A DNA stretch of 55,288 nucleotides, taken from Chitinophagaceae bacterium (GTDB lineage: Bacteria > Bacteroidota > Bacteroidia > Chitinophagales > Chitinophagaceae). The DNA is taken from assembly GCA_016787085.1 (NCBI GenBank), contig JAEUVJ010000067.1, positions 1 through 55,288 on the forward strand. The letters run 5' to 3'. The notes below the pieces were generated by a model. That model did no database searches. It worked only from the letters and a program-made list of their open reading frames with translations, and was not told the origin of the DNA. Both the position numbers and the translations under genes were made by a program. Positions 44,129 to 51,846 of the stretch are shown piece by piece; the first letter of the stretch is position 1, and each line of letters begins with the position of its first letter.

Positions 44129-44175
44129 GTGCAACGAATGTTATTTTTTCATTGTCAGCCTCCTGAACGGGCCAG

Positions 44176-44736
44176 ATGGATCAACAGAAATTAGTAAAAG
44201 ACTGCCTGAAAGGAAAACTACAGGCACAGCGGGAGTTGTACGAGCTTTTTGCCAAGGAAATGCTCGGGGTCTGCTATCGTTATACCCGGTCCATTAGAGA
44301 TGCGGAAGATGTATTGCAGGAAGGCTTTGTGAAAGTATTCCGCAACCTGGCACAGTACAAGAGTGAAGGGGAACTTGGGGCATGGGTACGCCGCATCATG
44401 GTGAATACAGCGCTCAATTTCCTGAAGCGCAACCGCAAGTACCAGCAGGAGATGTATTTCACCCAGGAATACCTGCACCCGGTAGCCGATGATGATCCGG
44501 CGGTGAAAATTCAGGCCAAGGAACTGGCCGACCTGATCAGGCAATTACCGCATGGTTACCAGGTGATCTTTAACCTGCATGCGGTGGAGGGATATTCTCA
44601 CGTGGAAATAGGGGAGTTATTAGGGATCAGTGATGGCACATCCCGATCGCAGTATGCCCGGGCGAGGAACCTGCTGATCACCTGGATCGAAAATTATTCT
44701 TCTCATAAAAAAAAGGAGAAATATGCCGGCAAATGA
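44176..44736 (+). CDS. ECF RNA polymerase sigma factor
   Basis: 186 residues. Region 2 at about 20-90 (AQRELYELFAKEMLGVCYRYT, AEDVLQEGFVKVFRNLAQYK, with GAWVRRIMVNTALNFLKR) and region 4 at about 120-172 (LADLIRQLPHGYQVIFNLHAVEGYSHVEIGELLGISDGTSRSQYARAR). It would direct RNA polymerase to its regulon, likely including its own operon. Its last 14 bases overlap the next gene, so the two are translated together, as in sigma/anti-sigma pairs. Confidence 0.92.
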   Translation: MDQQKLVKDCLKGKLQAQRELYELFAKEMLGVCYRYTRSIRDAEDVLQEGFVKVFRNLAQYKSEGELGAWVRRIMVNTALNFLKRNRKYQQEMYFTQEYLHPVADDDPAVKIQAKELADLIRQLPHGYQVIFNLHAVEGYSHVEIGELLGISDGTSRSQYARARNLLITWIENYSSHKKKEKYAGK

Positions 44737-46210
44737 ATTTGAAAAACAGGTGCAAAAGCAAATGGAGGGATTCCGGCTGGAGCCTTCTGCATCTGTTTGG
44801 GAAAATGTAGAAAAGGAGATCCGGGAAAAGAAAAGACGCAGGATCATTTTCTTCTTCCTGCTCCCGCTGGCAGCCGGGCTGATCGGATTTTCCCTGTATC
44901 AGCTCTTGTATCCCGGAAAGAAAGAAACGTCGGCATCTCAAACTGTTTCCGCTGAGGAGAAACTGCCTTCCAATGATCAAAACAACCGGGCTCCCGGAAA
45001 CGGAGTGAAACAACCATCTGTTTCCAAAACATCTTCTGATAATAAGATTGATTACCCGCTTCAGCCACAAACAGAGACAGTGAAGAAAACCATAGCGGGA
45101 GAAACGGCTATTGATATGGTTTCCCGCAATAAACGAACCGCTACTATACCTGTTTCCCGGCCAGCACAAAATAAGATCACCAGGCCCGTGCTAATAAAAC
45201 GGACTCAGGATAACTCCATGGCGGTAACCGTTGATGCTCCGTCAACACAAAAGACAGTAAAAGATGATAATACCGCGGCAGAAACAGCGGTAAGCGATGC
45301 TCTCAAAGTGGTAACAACATCTATCACTGCTTTGCAAAAGGATACGGTGGCAAAAGGGTCAGAAACGGTGAACGCCGAAGCTGCCATAGTTAAACAAGAC
45401 AGCGTAATGGCGGATGATGCAATAACTGAAAGTGATAATAAAGAAACAAAACCGTTACAGAAAGTATCATCTTCAAAATGGAAATGGGGTATTGAAGCAG
45501 CAGGCGGCCTGGCCTATAATAATAAAAGTACACTGACATTTGCAAGGGCTGAGGCTTTCGACAATTTGAGCTATGCAGCGCCGGGTACGGGCATAGGTAA
45601 CGGGCCGGTGGCTATCATACCTCCTTCGCCCGTCAGGGAAGGGGCTGCATTCCGCTTCGGTATAATAGCGGAAAAACAGGTATCGAAACGCAGCCGTATT
45701 GCTGCCGGCTTGCAATATGCTTATGCCAGTAACCGTATCAGTGTCGGGACGGCAGTGGATACAACCATTGTATTGCAGTCGAACGCCACCAGTTCATTAG
45801 CAGACCTGAGGGTAGAGAAACTCTATAGCGGAGCACAGAAAAATGATTACACCAACCGGTATCATTTTATCAGGGTGCCTTTCATGTATCATTGGCAGAT
45901 CAACAAAGGAAAACTACCTGTAGAGTTAAATGCAGGAGCAGGGATCAGTTACCTGGTAAGAACGAATGCGTTAGTGTATAGCCGGTCGCTCGGGGGTATT
46001 TATTATGAGGATAAGCATGCTTTCAATAAACTGCACTGGGATCTTAGTACAGGATTATCATTCAGGCTGAAAGCAAAAAATAACCAGGAATGGGTGATCG
46101 GCCCGCAGTTGTCATTTGATATGACCCGGCTTGTGAAAGAAGACAATAAACAATACCTGATGTATGGAGGTATCCAGGCCCGCTGGCTTTTCCCATCAAA
46201 GAAAAAATGA
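44723..46210 (+). CDS. Predicted trans-envelope anti-sigma/outer-membrane barrel protein
   Basis: 495 residues in four parts. Residues 1-37 (FEKQVQKQMEGFRLEPSASVWENVEKEI) look like the cytoplasmic N-terminus of Bacteroidota ECF-associated anti-sigma-like proteins. One membrane helix follows at about 40-62 (RIIFFFLLPLAAGLIGFSLYQLL), then about 180 residues of Lys/Thr/Ser-rich, disordered sequence. From about 250 there is a barrel (WGIEAAGGLAYNNKSTLTF, FRFGIIAEKQVSKRS, FIRVPFMYHWQINKGKLPVELNAGAG, YGGIQARWLFPS). If right, a single chain joins cytoplasm, periplasm and outer membrane. It starts inside the sigma gene. The barrel assignment is inferred from pattern. Confidence 0.75.
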   Translation: MPANEFEKQVQKQMEGFRLEPSASVWENVEKEIREKKRRRIIFFFLLPLAAGLIGFSLYQLLYPGKKETSASQTVSAEEKLPSNDQNNRAPGNGVKQPSVSKTSSDNKIDYPLQPQTETVKKTIAGETAIDMVSRNKRTATIPVSRPAQNKITRPVLIKRTQDNSMAVTVDAPSTQKTVKDDNTAAETAVSDALKVVTTSITALQKDTVAKGSETVNAEAAIVKQDSVMADDAITESDNKETKPLQKVSSSKWKWGIEAAGGLAYNNKSTLTFARAEAFDNLSYAAPGTGIGNGPVAIIPPSPVREGAAFRFGIIAEKQVSKRSRIAAGLQYAYASNRISVGTAVDTTIVLQSNATSSLADLRVEKLYSGAQKNDYTNRYHFIRVPFMYHWQINKGKLPVELNAGAGISYLVRTNALVYSRSLGGIYYEDKHAFNKLHWDLSTGLSFRLKAKNNQEWVIGPQLSFDMTRLVKEDNKQYLMYGGIQARWLFPSKKK

Positions 46211-46264
46211 TCAGTGCAACGTTCTTATAAAGGACGTTGTCAGTTTAACCAAACACTGCTGTAT

Positions 46265-47542
46265 ATGAAAAAGAACCAAACCATCCGGGCAGCCGCTATA
46301 CTTTTTGTCTTGCTGCCTGTTGCCTTCTCTGCCTGCGTAAAAGATAAATGCACCCGCACGCATACCTATACTTACTATGAACCTGTATATAAGACCAAAA
46401 CGGAAGTAAGGGCTAACATTAAAAGCAATGCACCCAGGGAAATAGAGAATACAGGCAAGCTCAATATATACGGTAACTATATATTTTTAAATGAAATTGA
46501 CAAAGGCATCCATGTCATTGATAACTCCAATCCTTCTTCTCCCCGTACTATTGCCTTCGTTGACATACCGGGCAATATGGACATAGCCGTCAAGGGAAAT
46601 ATATTGTATGCCGATCTTTATACCGACCTGGTAGCGATAGATATTTCCAATCCTTCCAATGTAGTGGTAAAAAAGATCATCGAGAACCAGTTCCCGCATC
46701 GCTACTGGGGCGGAGGTTTCTATGGCGATAACAGCAAGGTGGTCGTGGACTGGATAAAAAAGGACACTACGGTAACAGCCCGGTGCGACCAGGACTTCTG
46801 GGCGATTGCTGAAATGGATTCAGGTAATTTTTTCCTTGCCAGCAGTAATGCAGGTTCTGCAGGATCATCATCTTCTTCGTCCCCCATTGGCGTAGGCGGC
46901 TCTATGGCAAGGTTCACCATTATGAACAACCGTCTTTACACGGTAAGCTACAGCGATCTTGATGTGTATAATATCACTAATGTAGCTGATCCTACTCATG
47001 CCAACCGTATCAATATCGGCTGGAATATTGAAACCATTTATCCTTTCAAAAATAAATTGTTCATCGGTTCAATGACGGGTATGTATGTGTATAATGTCAT
47101 TAACCCGGATGCTCCCGTACAGGCAGGCCAGTTCCAGCATGTGCGTACCTGCGACCCGGTGATCGCTGATGATACCTATGCGTATGTGACCTTGAGCTCC
47201 GGTAACGTTTGCCAGGGATTTACCAATGAACTGGATGTACTGAAACTGAATAATATCACCGACCCCCAGTTGCTGAAAGTATATCCGCTTACTAACCCTA
47301 AGGGATTGTCCAAATCCGGTAACTATTTATTCATCTGTGATGGGGCTGCAGGGTTGAAAGTGTTCAATGCTGCCGATGTGATGAATCTTCAGCTCATCAA
47401 AACGATCAGCGGCATAGATACCTATGATGTGATCGCTTACAATAATACCGCGCTGGTAGTAGCTAAAGACGGGCTGTACCAGTATGATTATTCGGATATC
47501 AATAACATCCGCCAGCTAAGTAAGATAACAGTCAACAAGTGA
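46265..47542 (+). CDS. LVIVD-repeat beta-propeller lipoprotein
   Basis: About 425 residues from the ATG at 46265 (the frame is open to 46214). The lipobox is in FSAC (Cys24), followed by a short Cys/Thr/Tyr-rich spacer. Repeats of the type LNIYGNYIFLNEIDKGIHVIDNSNPSSP, ILYADLYTDLVAIDISNPS and TGMYVYNVINPDAP are LVIVD blades, giving a beta-propeller. Likely surface-exposed or periplasmic and used in binding. It is the third gene of the sigma operon. Confidence 0.82.
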   Translation: MKKNQTIRAAAILFVLLPVAFSACVKDKCTRTHTYTYYEPVYKTKTEVRANIKSNAPREIENTGKLNIYGNYIFLNEIDKGIHVIDNSNPSSPRTIAFVDIPGNMDIAVKGNILYADLYTDLVAIDISNPSNVVVKKIIENQFPHRYWGGGFYGDNSKVVVDWIKKDTTVTARCDQDFWAIAEMDSGNFFLASSNAGSAGSSSSSSPIGVGGSMARFTIMNNRLYTVSYSDLDVYNITNVADPTHANRINIGWNIETIYPFKNKLFIGSMTGMYVYNVINPDAPVQAGQFQHVRTCDPVIADDTYAYVTLSSGNVCQGFTNELDVLKLNNITDPQLLKVYPLTNPKGLSKSGNYLFICDGAAGLKVFNAADVMNLQLIKTISGIDTYDVIAYNNTALVVAKDGLYQYDYSDINNIRQLSKITVNK

Positions 47543-47547
47543 CGGTG

Positions 47548-48126
47548 ATGAAAAATAAATGGTTGATCATAGCAGTGCTTTTTCCCGCCATCTCCTTTTC
47601 GCAGGGTAGTGCATCATCAAAAGGGGAACTGGCAGCCATTACTTCTGTAGGTCTTGCAGCGGGGGAAAGCATTGCTAAGCCATTGTTCCAGTTTTCGACA
47701 GGCATGAATTTCAGAAAATGGTTTGCCGGGGTGGGCGCCGGGGCTGATCTGTATAAATTCACCTCTTACCCTGTATTTGCCGACCTGCGAATGAGCTTTG
47801 GAAAAGGACTGGCGGGTTTTGTATATGCTAATGGCGGCTATAATATTTCTGACGGTGCAAATAGCCACAACAATAATTTTTTTAAAACCACCGATAAATT
47901 CACAGGCGGGTTGTACATGGATGCAGGTGTCGGCTATCGTATAAAGCTTGGGACCATGCATCAGTTGCTGTTCAGTGCCGGTTACAGCCAGAAGAACCTT
48001 AGTAACAGGGTCGGTTATACGTATCCTTGTTTCGTTGAACCATGCCCGGAAGAGATATATGATTATCGTTACAAGCTGGGAAGGATAGTGGCAAAACTGA
48101 GCTGGGAGCTGGGCAAAATGAGATGA
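47548..48126 (+). CDS. Small outer-membrane beta-barrel protein
   Basis: About 192 residues from the ATG at 47548, 5 bases after the propeller gene stop; a GTG at 47539 would overlap it. Signal peptide (LIIAVLFPAISFSQG), then a barrel: FQFSTGMNFRKWFAGVGAGADLY, FADLRMSFGKGLAGFVYANGGYN, KFTGGLYMDAGVGYRIKLG, HQLLFSAGYSQKNLS and RIVAKLSWELG. Last gene of the sigma operon. Confidence 0.78.
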   Translation: MKNKWLIIAVLFPAISFSQGSASSKGELAAITSVGLAAGESIAKPLFQFSTGMNFRKWFAGVGAGADLYKFTSYPVFADLRMSFGKGLAGFVYANGGYNISDGANSHNNNFFKTTDKFTGGLYMDAGVGYRIKLGTMHQLLFSAGYSQKNLSNRVGYTYPCFVEPCPEEIYDYRYKLGRIVAKLSWELGKMR

Positions 48127-48132
48127 GCTATT

Positions 48133-48624
48133 CTATTCTCTCTCTTTATCATAAAGTTTTAATCCTTTTGACAACCGCCCGATGGTCTTTACGATCCGGC
48201 TGATGCGGGTCTCTTCTTTTTTCGCATTGTAGATCCATTCAATGTAGAATTTCTTTTCACTGTCCGATAGTTTTTGAAAGAATTGATTGGCTTTGGGTTC
48301 ATCTTCCAGGCATGTTTTTAGTTCTGCCGGGATCGCTACCGGGTCATTATCGGGGAAAATGACAACCATCACCCAGTCGCCTTCTTTCTTCCCGATCTTT
48401 TTACGGATAGCCGCTTTGACCGGTAAAAATAATTTGCCATTACCCATTGGCATCAGGTGGTATTGGCTGAATTCGTGCCCGTCAATACTTCCTTTCACTC
48501 GTCTCCATCCAAAAGGGGATTGTGTATCCATCGGTATTTCCGGTATTTGCGCATAGGTCCAGCCGCCTTTGCCCTGAAATTTTTCGAGTTTATATTTTCT
48601 TTTGACCAATGGCTTTTCCGTCAT
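48133..48624 (-). CDS. YdeI/OmpD-associated-like protein with DUF1905 domain
   Basis: 163 residues, soluble. The N-terminal two-thirds is DUF1905-like (YKLEKFQGKGGWTYAQIP, VKGSIDGHEFSQYHLMPMGNGKLFLPVKAAIRKKIGKKEGD) and the end matches the YdeI type (DNDPVAIPAELKTCLEDEPKANQFFQKLSDSEKKFYIEWIYNAKKEETRISRIVKTI). Members are linked to bacteriocin protection without a proven mechanism. Its start overlaps the queG 3' end by 35 bases, so it is probably translated with queG. Confidence 0.8.
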   Translation of the reverse strand: MTEKPLVKRKYKLEKFQGKGGWTYAQIPEIPMDTQSPFGWRRVKGSIDGHEFSQYHLMPMGNGKLFLPVKAAIRKKIGKKEGDWVMVVIFPDNDPVAIPAELKTCLEDEPKANQFFQKLSDSEKKFYIEWIYNAKKEETRISRIVKTIGRLSKGLKLYDKERE

Positions 48625-49630
48625 CGTCTTGCTGTTGTATAAATTGAATATTGCGTTGCATCCCTTTCCATTTGGTACGGCTGATAGGAGAGTCTTTAAA
48701 GACCTTTTTGAATATTTCTTCGCTCATCGCTTCCCATTCCTGTGTACTCAGGTTTAATACTTCAGGAATTGGGTTGAAATGTATTTCGCTATGTGGTTGG
48801 CTGAAACGGTTCCAGGGACAAACATCCTGGCAAATGTCGCAACCAAATGCCCAGTTGTCAAAACGGCCTTTCATTTCTGCAGGTATCAGCATATCCTTTA
48901 ACTCAATGGTGAAATAAGAAATGCATTTACTTCCATTCACCACCCTGTCCGGCAGTATAGCTTCTGTAGGGCAGGCATCTATACATTTGGTGCAGGTGCC
49001 GCAATAGTCGCGGGCAAAAGGATCGTCGTACTCCAATTCAAGGTCAGTGATCAGGGTAGCAATAAAAAAGAAAGAGCCATTTTGTTTGTTGATCAGGTTC
49101 CCGTTCTTACCTATCCATCCAAGACCGCTTCGCTGCGCCCAGCTTCTTTCCAGTACCGGCGCCGAATCCACAAAACCGCGTCCATGCACTTCTCCTATCT
49201 CCTCATGAATAGTGTGAAGAAATAGTTTCATCTTTTCCCTGGTCACATCATGATAGTCTTTGCCATAAGCATATTTGGAGATCTTCGGCGCCTCGGTCTT
49301 TTGCGGTTGTGAAGGGAAATAGTTTTTGAGCAGGGTGATAACGGACCTGGCGCCCGGCACCAGTTTAGAAGGATCCACCCGCAGCTCAAAATGGGTTTCC
49401 ATGTATTTCATCTGGCCATGCATACCCTTATTCAGCCATTGCTGCAACCTTACTGCATCGTCGTCCAGTCTTTGGGCTTTGGCTATGCCGCAATGATCAA
49501 ATCCAAGCTTCGAGGCTATCTGTTTGATGCGCAAAGTATGTTGATGGATCGTGCCCAGGGTTTGATCGTTTTTTGTACTGTTCAGGGTTGCAGGTAAAGA
49601 TAGGTAATGGGTCAGCTTGAAATTCACCAC
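48590..49630 (-). CDS. queG: Epoxyqueuosine reductase QueG
   Basis: 346 residues in the longest form. It carries the cobalamin-binding core (ITLLKNYFPSQ, KYAYGKDYHDVTREKMKL, SAPVLERSWAQRSGLGWIGKNGNLI) and two 4Fe-4S clusters (CGTCTKCIDACPTEA and CDICQDVCPWN). It reduces epoxyqueuosine to queuosine in tRNA. Start uncertain: the frame opens at GTG 49630, but QueG proteins usually begin nearer RIKQIASKLGFDHCGI, and a TTG at 49534 is a likely alternative. Confidence 0.92.
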   Translation of the reverse strand: MVNFKLTHYLSLPATLNSTKNDQTLGTIHQHTLRIKQIASKLGFDHCGIAKAQRLDDDAVRLQQWLNKGMHGQMKYMETHFELRVDPSKLVPGARSVITLLKNYFPSQPQKTEAPKISKYAYGKDYHDVTREKMKLFLHTIHEEIGEVHGRGFVDSAPVLERSWAQRSGLGWIGKNGNLINKQNGSFFFIATLITDLELEYDDPFARDYCGTCTKCIDACPTEAILPDRVVNGSKCISYFTIELKDMLIPAEMKGRFDNWAFGCDICQDVCPWNRFSQPHSEIHFNPIPEVLNLSTQEWEAMSEEIFKKVFKDSPISRTKWKGMQRNIQFIQQQDDDGKAIGQKKI

Positions 49631-49641
49631 ATAGCATCATA

Positions 49642-49695
49642 GGCACATAGACCACACATAGGTCAAACTATATGCCCCTATGTTTCTATTGTGCC
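49642..49695. repeat. Word-type palindrome (CATAG/CTATG)
   Basis: GGCACATAG (49642-49650) pairs with CTATTGTGCC (49686-49695) with one bulge, and ACATAGG (49656-49662) with CCTATGT (49677-49683). CATAG words repeat further left to about 49629. It lies upstream of queG. Confidence 0.65.
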
Positions 49696-49832
49696 GCAGC
49701 CTGCCCTGACGAAGGAGGGGTGGTAAAAATATGCGAAGAATTCAGTCTGCCAACTACTTAAAGATACGTGCCGCCTGTATTATGGTTTTTTTTGTGTAAA
49801 ATTGTTTTTGTTTCAGCAGCTATGCCTTTGCT

Positions 49833-51845
49833 ATGAAGAGAAGACTGACCACCTGCCTTATTGTGACCATTTTTTGTACGCTGCAGGTCTTTGCGCAGGA
49901 CCGGTCGCCGGCCAGGTTTGGCAAGGTTTCATCTGAAGATTTCAGCCAGGCTATATATGACATTGACAGTAATGCCAGCGCCGTGGTTATTGCCGATATC
50001 GGCTCCACCGAAATTGAAGGAAATAATAAAGGTGGTTTTTCCCTTGTATTCAAGAACTACCGGCGTGCCCGTGTATTGAATAAGAACGGGTATGGCATCG
50101 GCGATGTCAGGATCACGCTTTATACAAACGGGAATGCAGAAGAAGAACTGCTGAACCTGAAAGCGGTTACCTATAATGTTGAGCATGGCAAAGTGGTGGA
50201 AACAAAACTGGACACCCGGTCGTCTGTTTTCACCGAGAGAATGGATAAGAATACGATCGTAAAGAAATTCATTTTCCCTGATATCAGGGAAGGATCTGTC
50301 ATCGAGTTCCAATACTCCATCCGTTCTGATTTTATCTTTAACCTGCAGCCCTGGGAATTCCAGGGAGGCTATCCAAGACTCTGGAGTGAGTATGCGGTAT
50401 CCTTACCGGAGTTCTATTATTACGTAACCCTGTCGCAGGGTTACCAGCCTTACTATATCAAAGAACAGAAAAGCAGGCCGGGAACTTTTATTCATGCAGA
50501 TGCAGGCGGTACCGGCTCCACGGAAAGGACCCGTTTTGAAGCGATGGTCACTGATTATCGCTGGGTGATGAGAAATGTGCCGGCCCTGAAAGAAGAAAGT
50601 TATACTTCTACGCTGGATAATCATATTGCGAAGATCGAATTCCAGCTTGCTGAGGTTCGCCAGCCATATACCCCGCAGAATATCATGGGAAGCTGGGAGC
50701 AGGCCTTTGAAGACCTGCTGAAAGACGAGGATTTCGGCTATGCACTGAGCAGGGATAATCCCTGGCTGAACGATGTAATGTTCTCGGCAACCCGGGGTGC
50801 CGTCCAGCCGTTGCAGCGGGCAAAGAATATCTATGAGTACATCCGGGATAACATGACCTGTACCGGGTACAACAGTACGCAACTGGCCCAGCCATTGCGA
50901 AATGTACTGAGGAACAGGAGTGGTACCGAAGCCGAGATCAACCTGCTGCTGGTGGCCATGCTGCGCAAGGCAGACCTGCATGCCGAACCGGTATTGCTCA
51001 GCACCCGGTCGCATGGTTATACATACCCGATGTATCCGCTGATGTCAAGGTTCAATTATGTGATCGTGAGAACGATCATTGACAGCAGGGAATATTACCT
51101 GGATGCCAGTGAACCACGTATGGGGTTCGGCAGGCTGGGGTATGATTGTTATAATGGTCATGCCCGTGTAGTGAATGCAGAAGCCACACCGGTAGAATTG
51201 GTCCCCGACTCATTGCTGGAAAGAAGCACTACATCAGTGTTCATTATGAACAATGGCAATGGTGATCTTGAAGGAAGCGTGCAGCATTCGGCAGGTTATT
51301 ATGAATCCGGGCGGATCCGCTACGAAATGAAAGAAAAAGGTAATGGTGAGTTTGAAGGGTCAATAAAAAAATCATTTCATGCCGACGTAGAGATAAAGAA
51401 TATCGTGATAGATTCATTAGATAAATACGATGAGCCGGTGGCCGTCCGCTATGATTTTGACATGAAACAGGAGAAGGGTGATATCATTTACCTGAACCCG
51501 ATGTTTGGAGAGGGATATAAAGAAAACCCTTTTAAATCAGCCAACCGGTATTACCCGGTAGAGATGCCTTATACCATGGACCAGACCTACCTCCTGCAGA
51601 TGGGAGTGCCCGAAGGATATGAAACGGACGAATTGCCAAGACAGGTGATGGTAAAACTGAATGAAGAAGATGATGGGCTGTTCGAATACCGGATCACTGA
51701 GGCAGGCGGAACGATCTCCATGCGTTCACGCCTGCGGATCAACCGGACCTATTTTCAGCCTGAAGAGTACAGTATGTTGCGGGAGTTCTTCAGTCTTGTC
51801 GTAAAAAAGCATAATGAGCAGATCGTTTTTAAAAAGAAGAAATAG
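49833..51845 (+). CDS. DUF3857 / transglutaminase-like protein, non-catalytic paralogue
   Basis: 670 residues with a signal peptide (cleavage near VFAQD). N-terminal DUF3857 (AIYDIDSNASAVVIADIGS, KFIFPDIREGSVIEFQYSI), then a transglutaminase-like core at about 320-430. The nucleophile position reads NRSGTEAEIN, so Cys is replaced, and the His position reads FNYVIV. Only the Asp-type position (YLDASEP) looks kept. A C-terminal beta domain follows. Likely a periplasmic binding or structural protein, translated just before its active-looking paralogue. Confidence 0.82.
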   Translation: MKRRLTTCLIVTIFCTLQVFAQDRSPARFGKVSSEDFSQAIYDIDSNASAVVIADIGSTEIEGNNKGGFSLVFKNYRRARVLNKNGYGIGDVRITLYTNGNAEEELLNLKAVTYNVEHGKVVETKLDTRSSVFTERMDKNTIVKKFIFPDIREGSVIEFQYSIRSDFIFNLQPWEFQGGYPRLWSEYAVSLPEFYYYVTLSQGYQPYYIKEQKSRPGTFIHADAGGTGSTERTRFEAMVTDYRWVMRNVPALKEESYTSTLDNHIAKIEFQLAEVRQPYTPQNIMGSWEQAFEDLLKDEDFGYALSRDNPWLNDVMFSATRGAVQPLQRAKNIYEYIRDNMTCTGYNSTQLAQPLRNVLRNRSGTEAEINLLLVAMLRKADLHAEPVLLSTRSHGYTYPMYPLMSRFNYVIVRTIIDSREYYLDASEPRMGFGRLGYDCYNGHARVVNAEATPVELVPDSLLERSTTSVFIMNNGNGDLEGSVQHSAGYYESGRIRYEMKEKGNGEFEGSIKKSFHADVEIKNIVIDSLDKYDEPVAVRYDFDMKQEKGDIIYLNPMFGEGYKENPFKSANRYYPVEMPYTMDQTYLLQMGVPEGYETDELPRQVMVKLNEEDDGLFEYRITEAGGTISMRSRLRINRTYFQPEEYSMLREFFSLVVKKHNEQIVFKKKK

Positions 51846-51846
51846 C

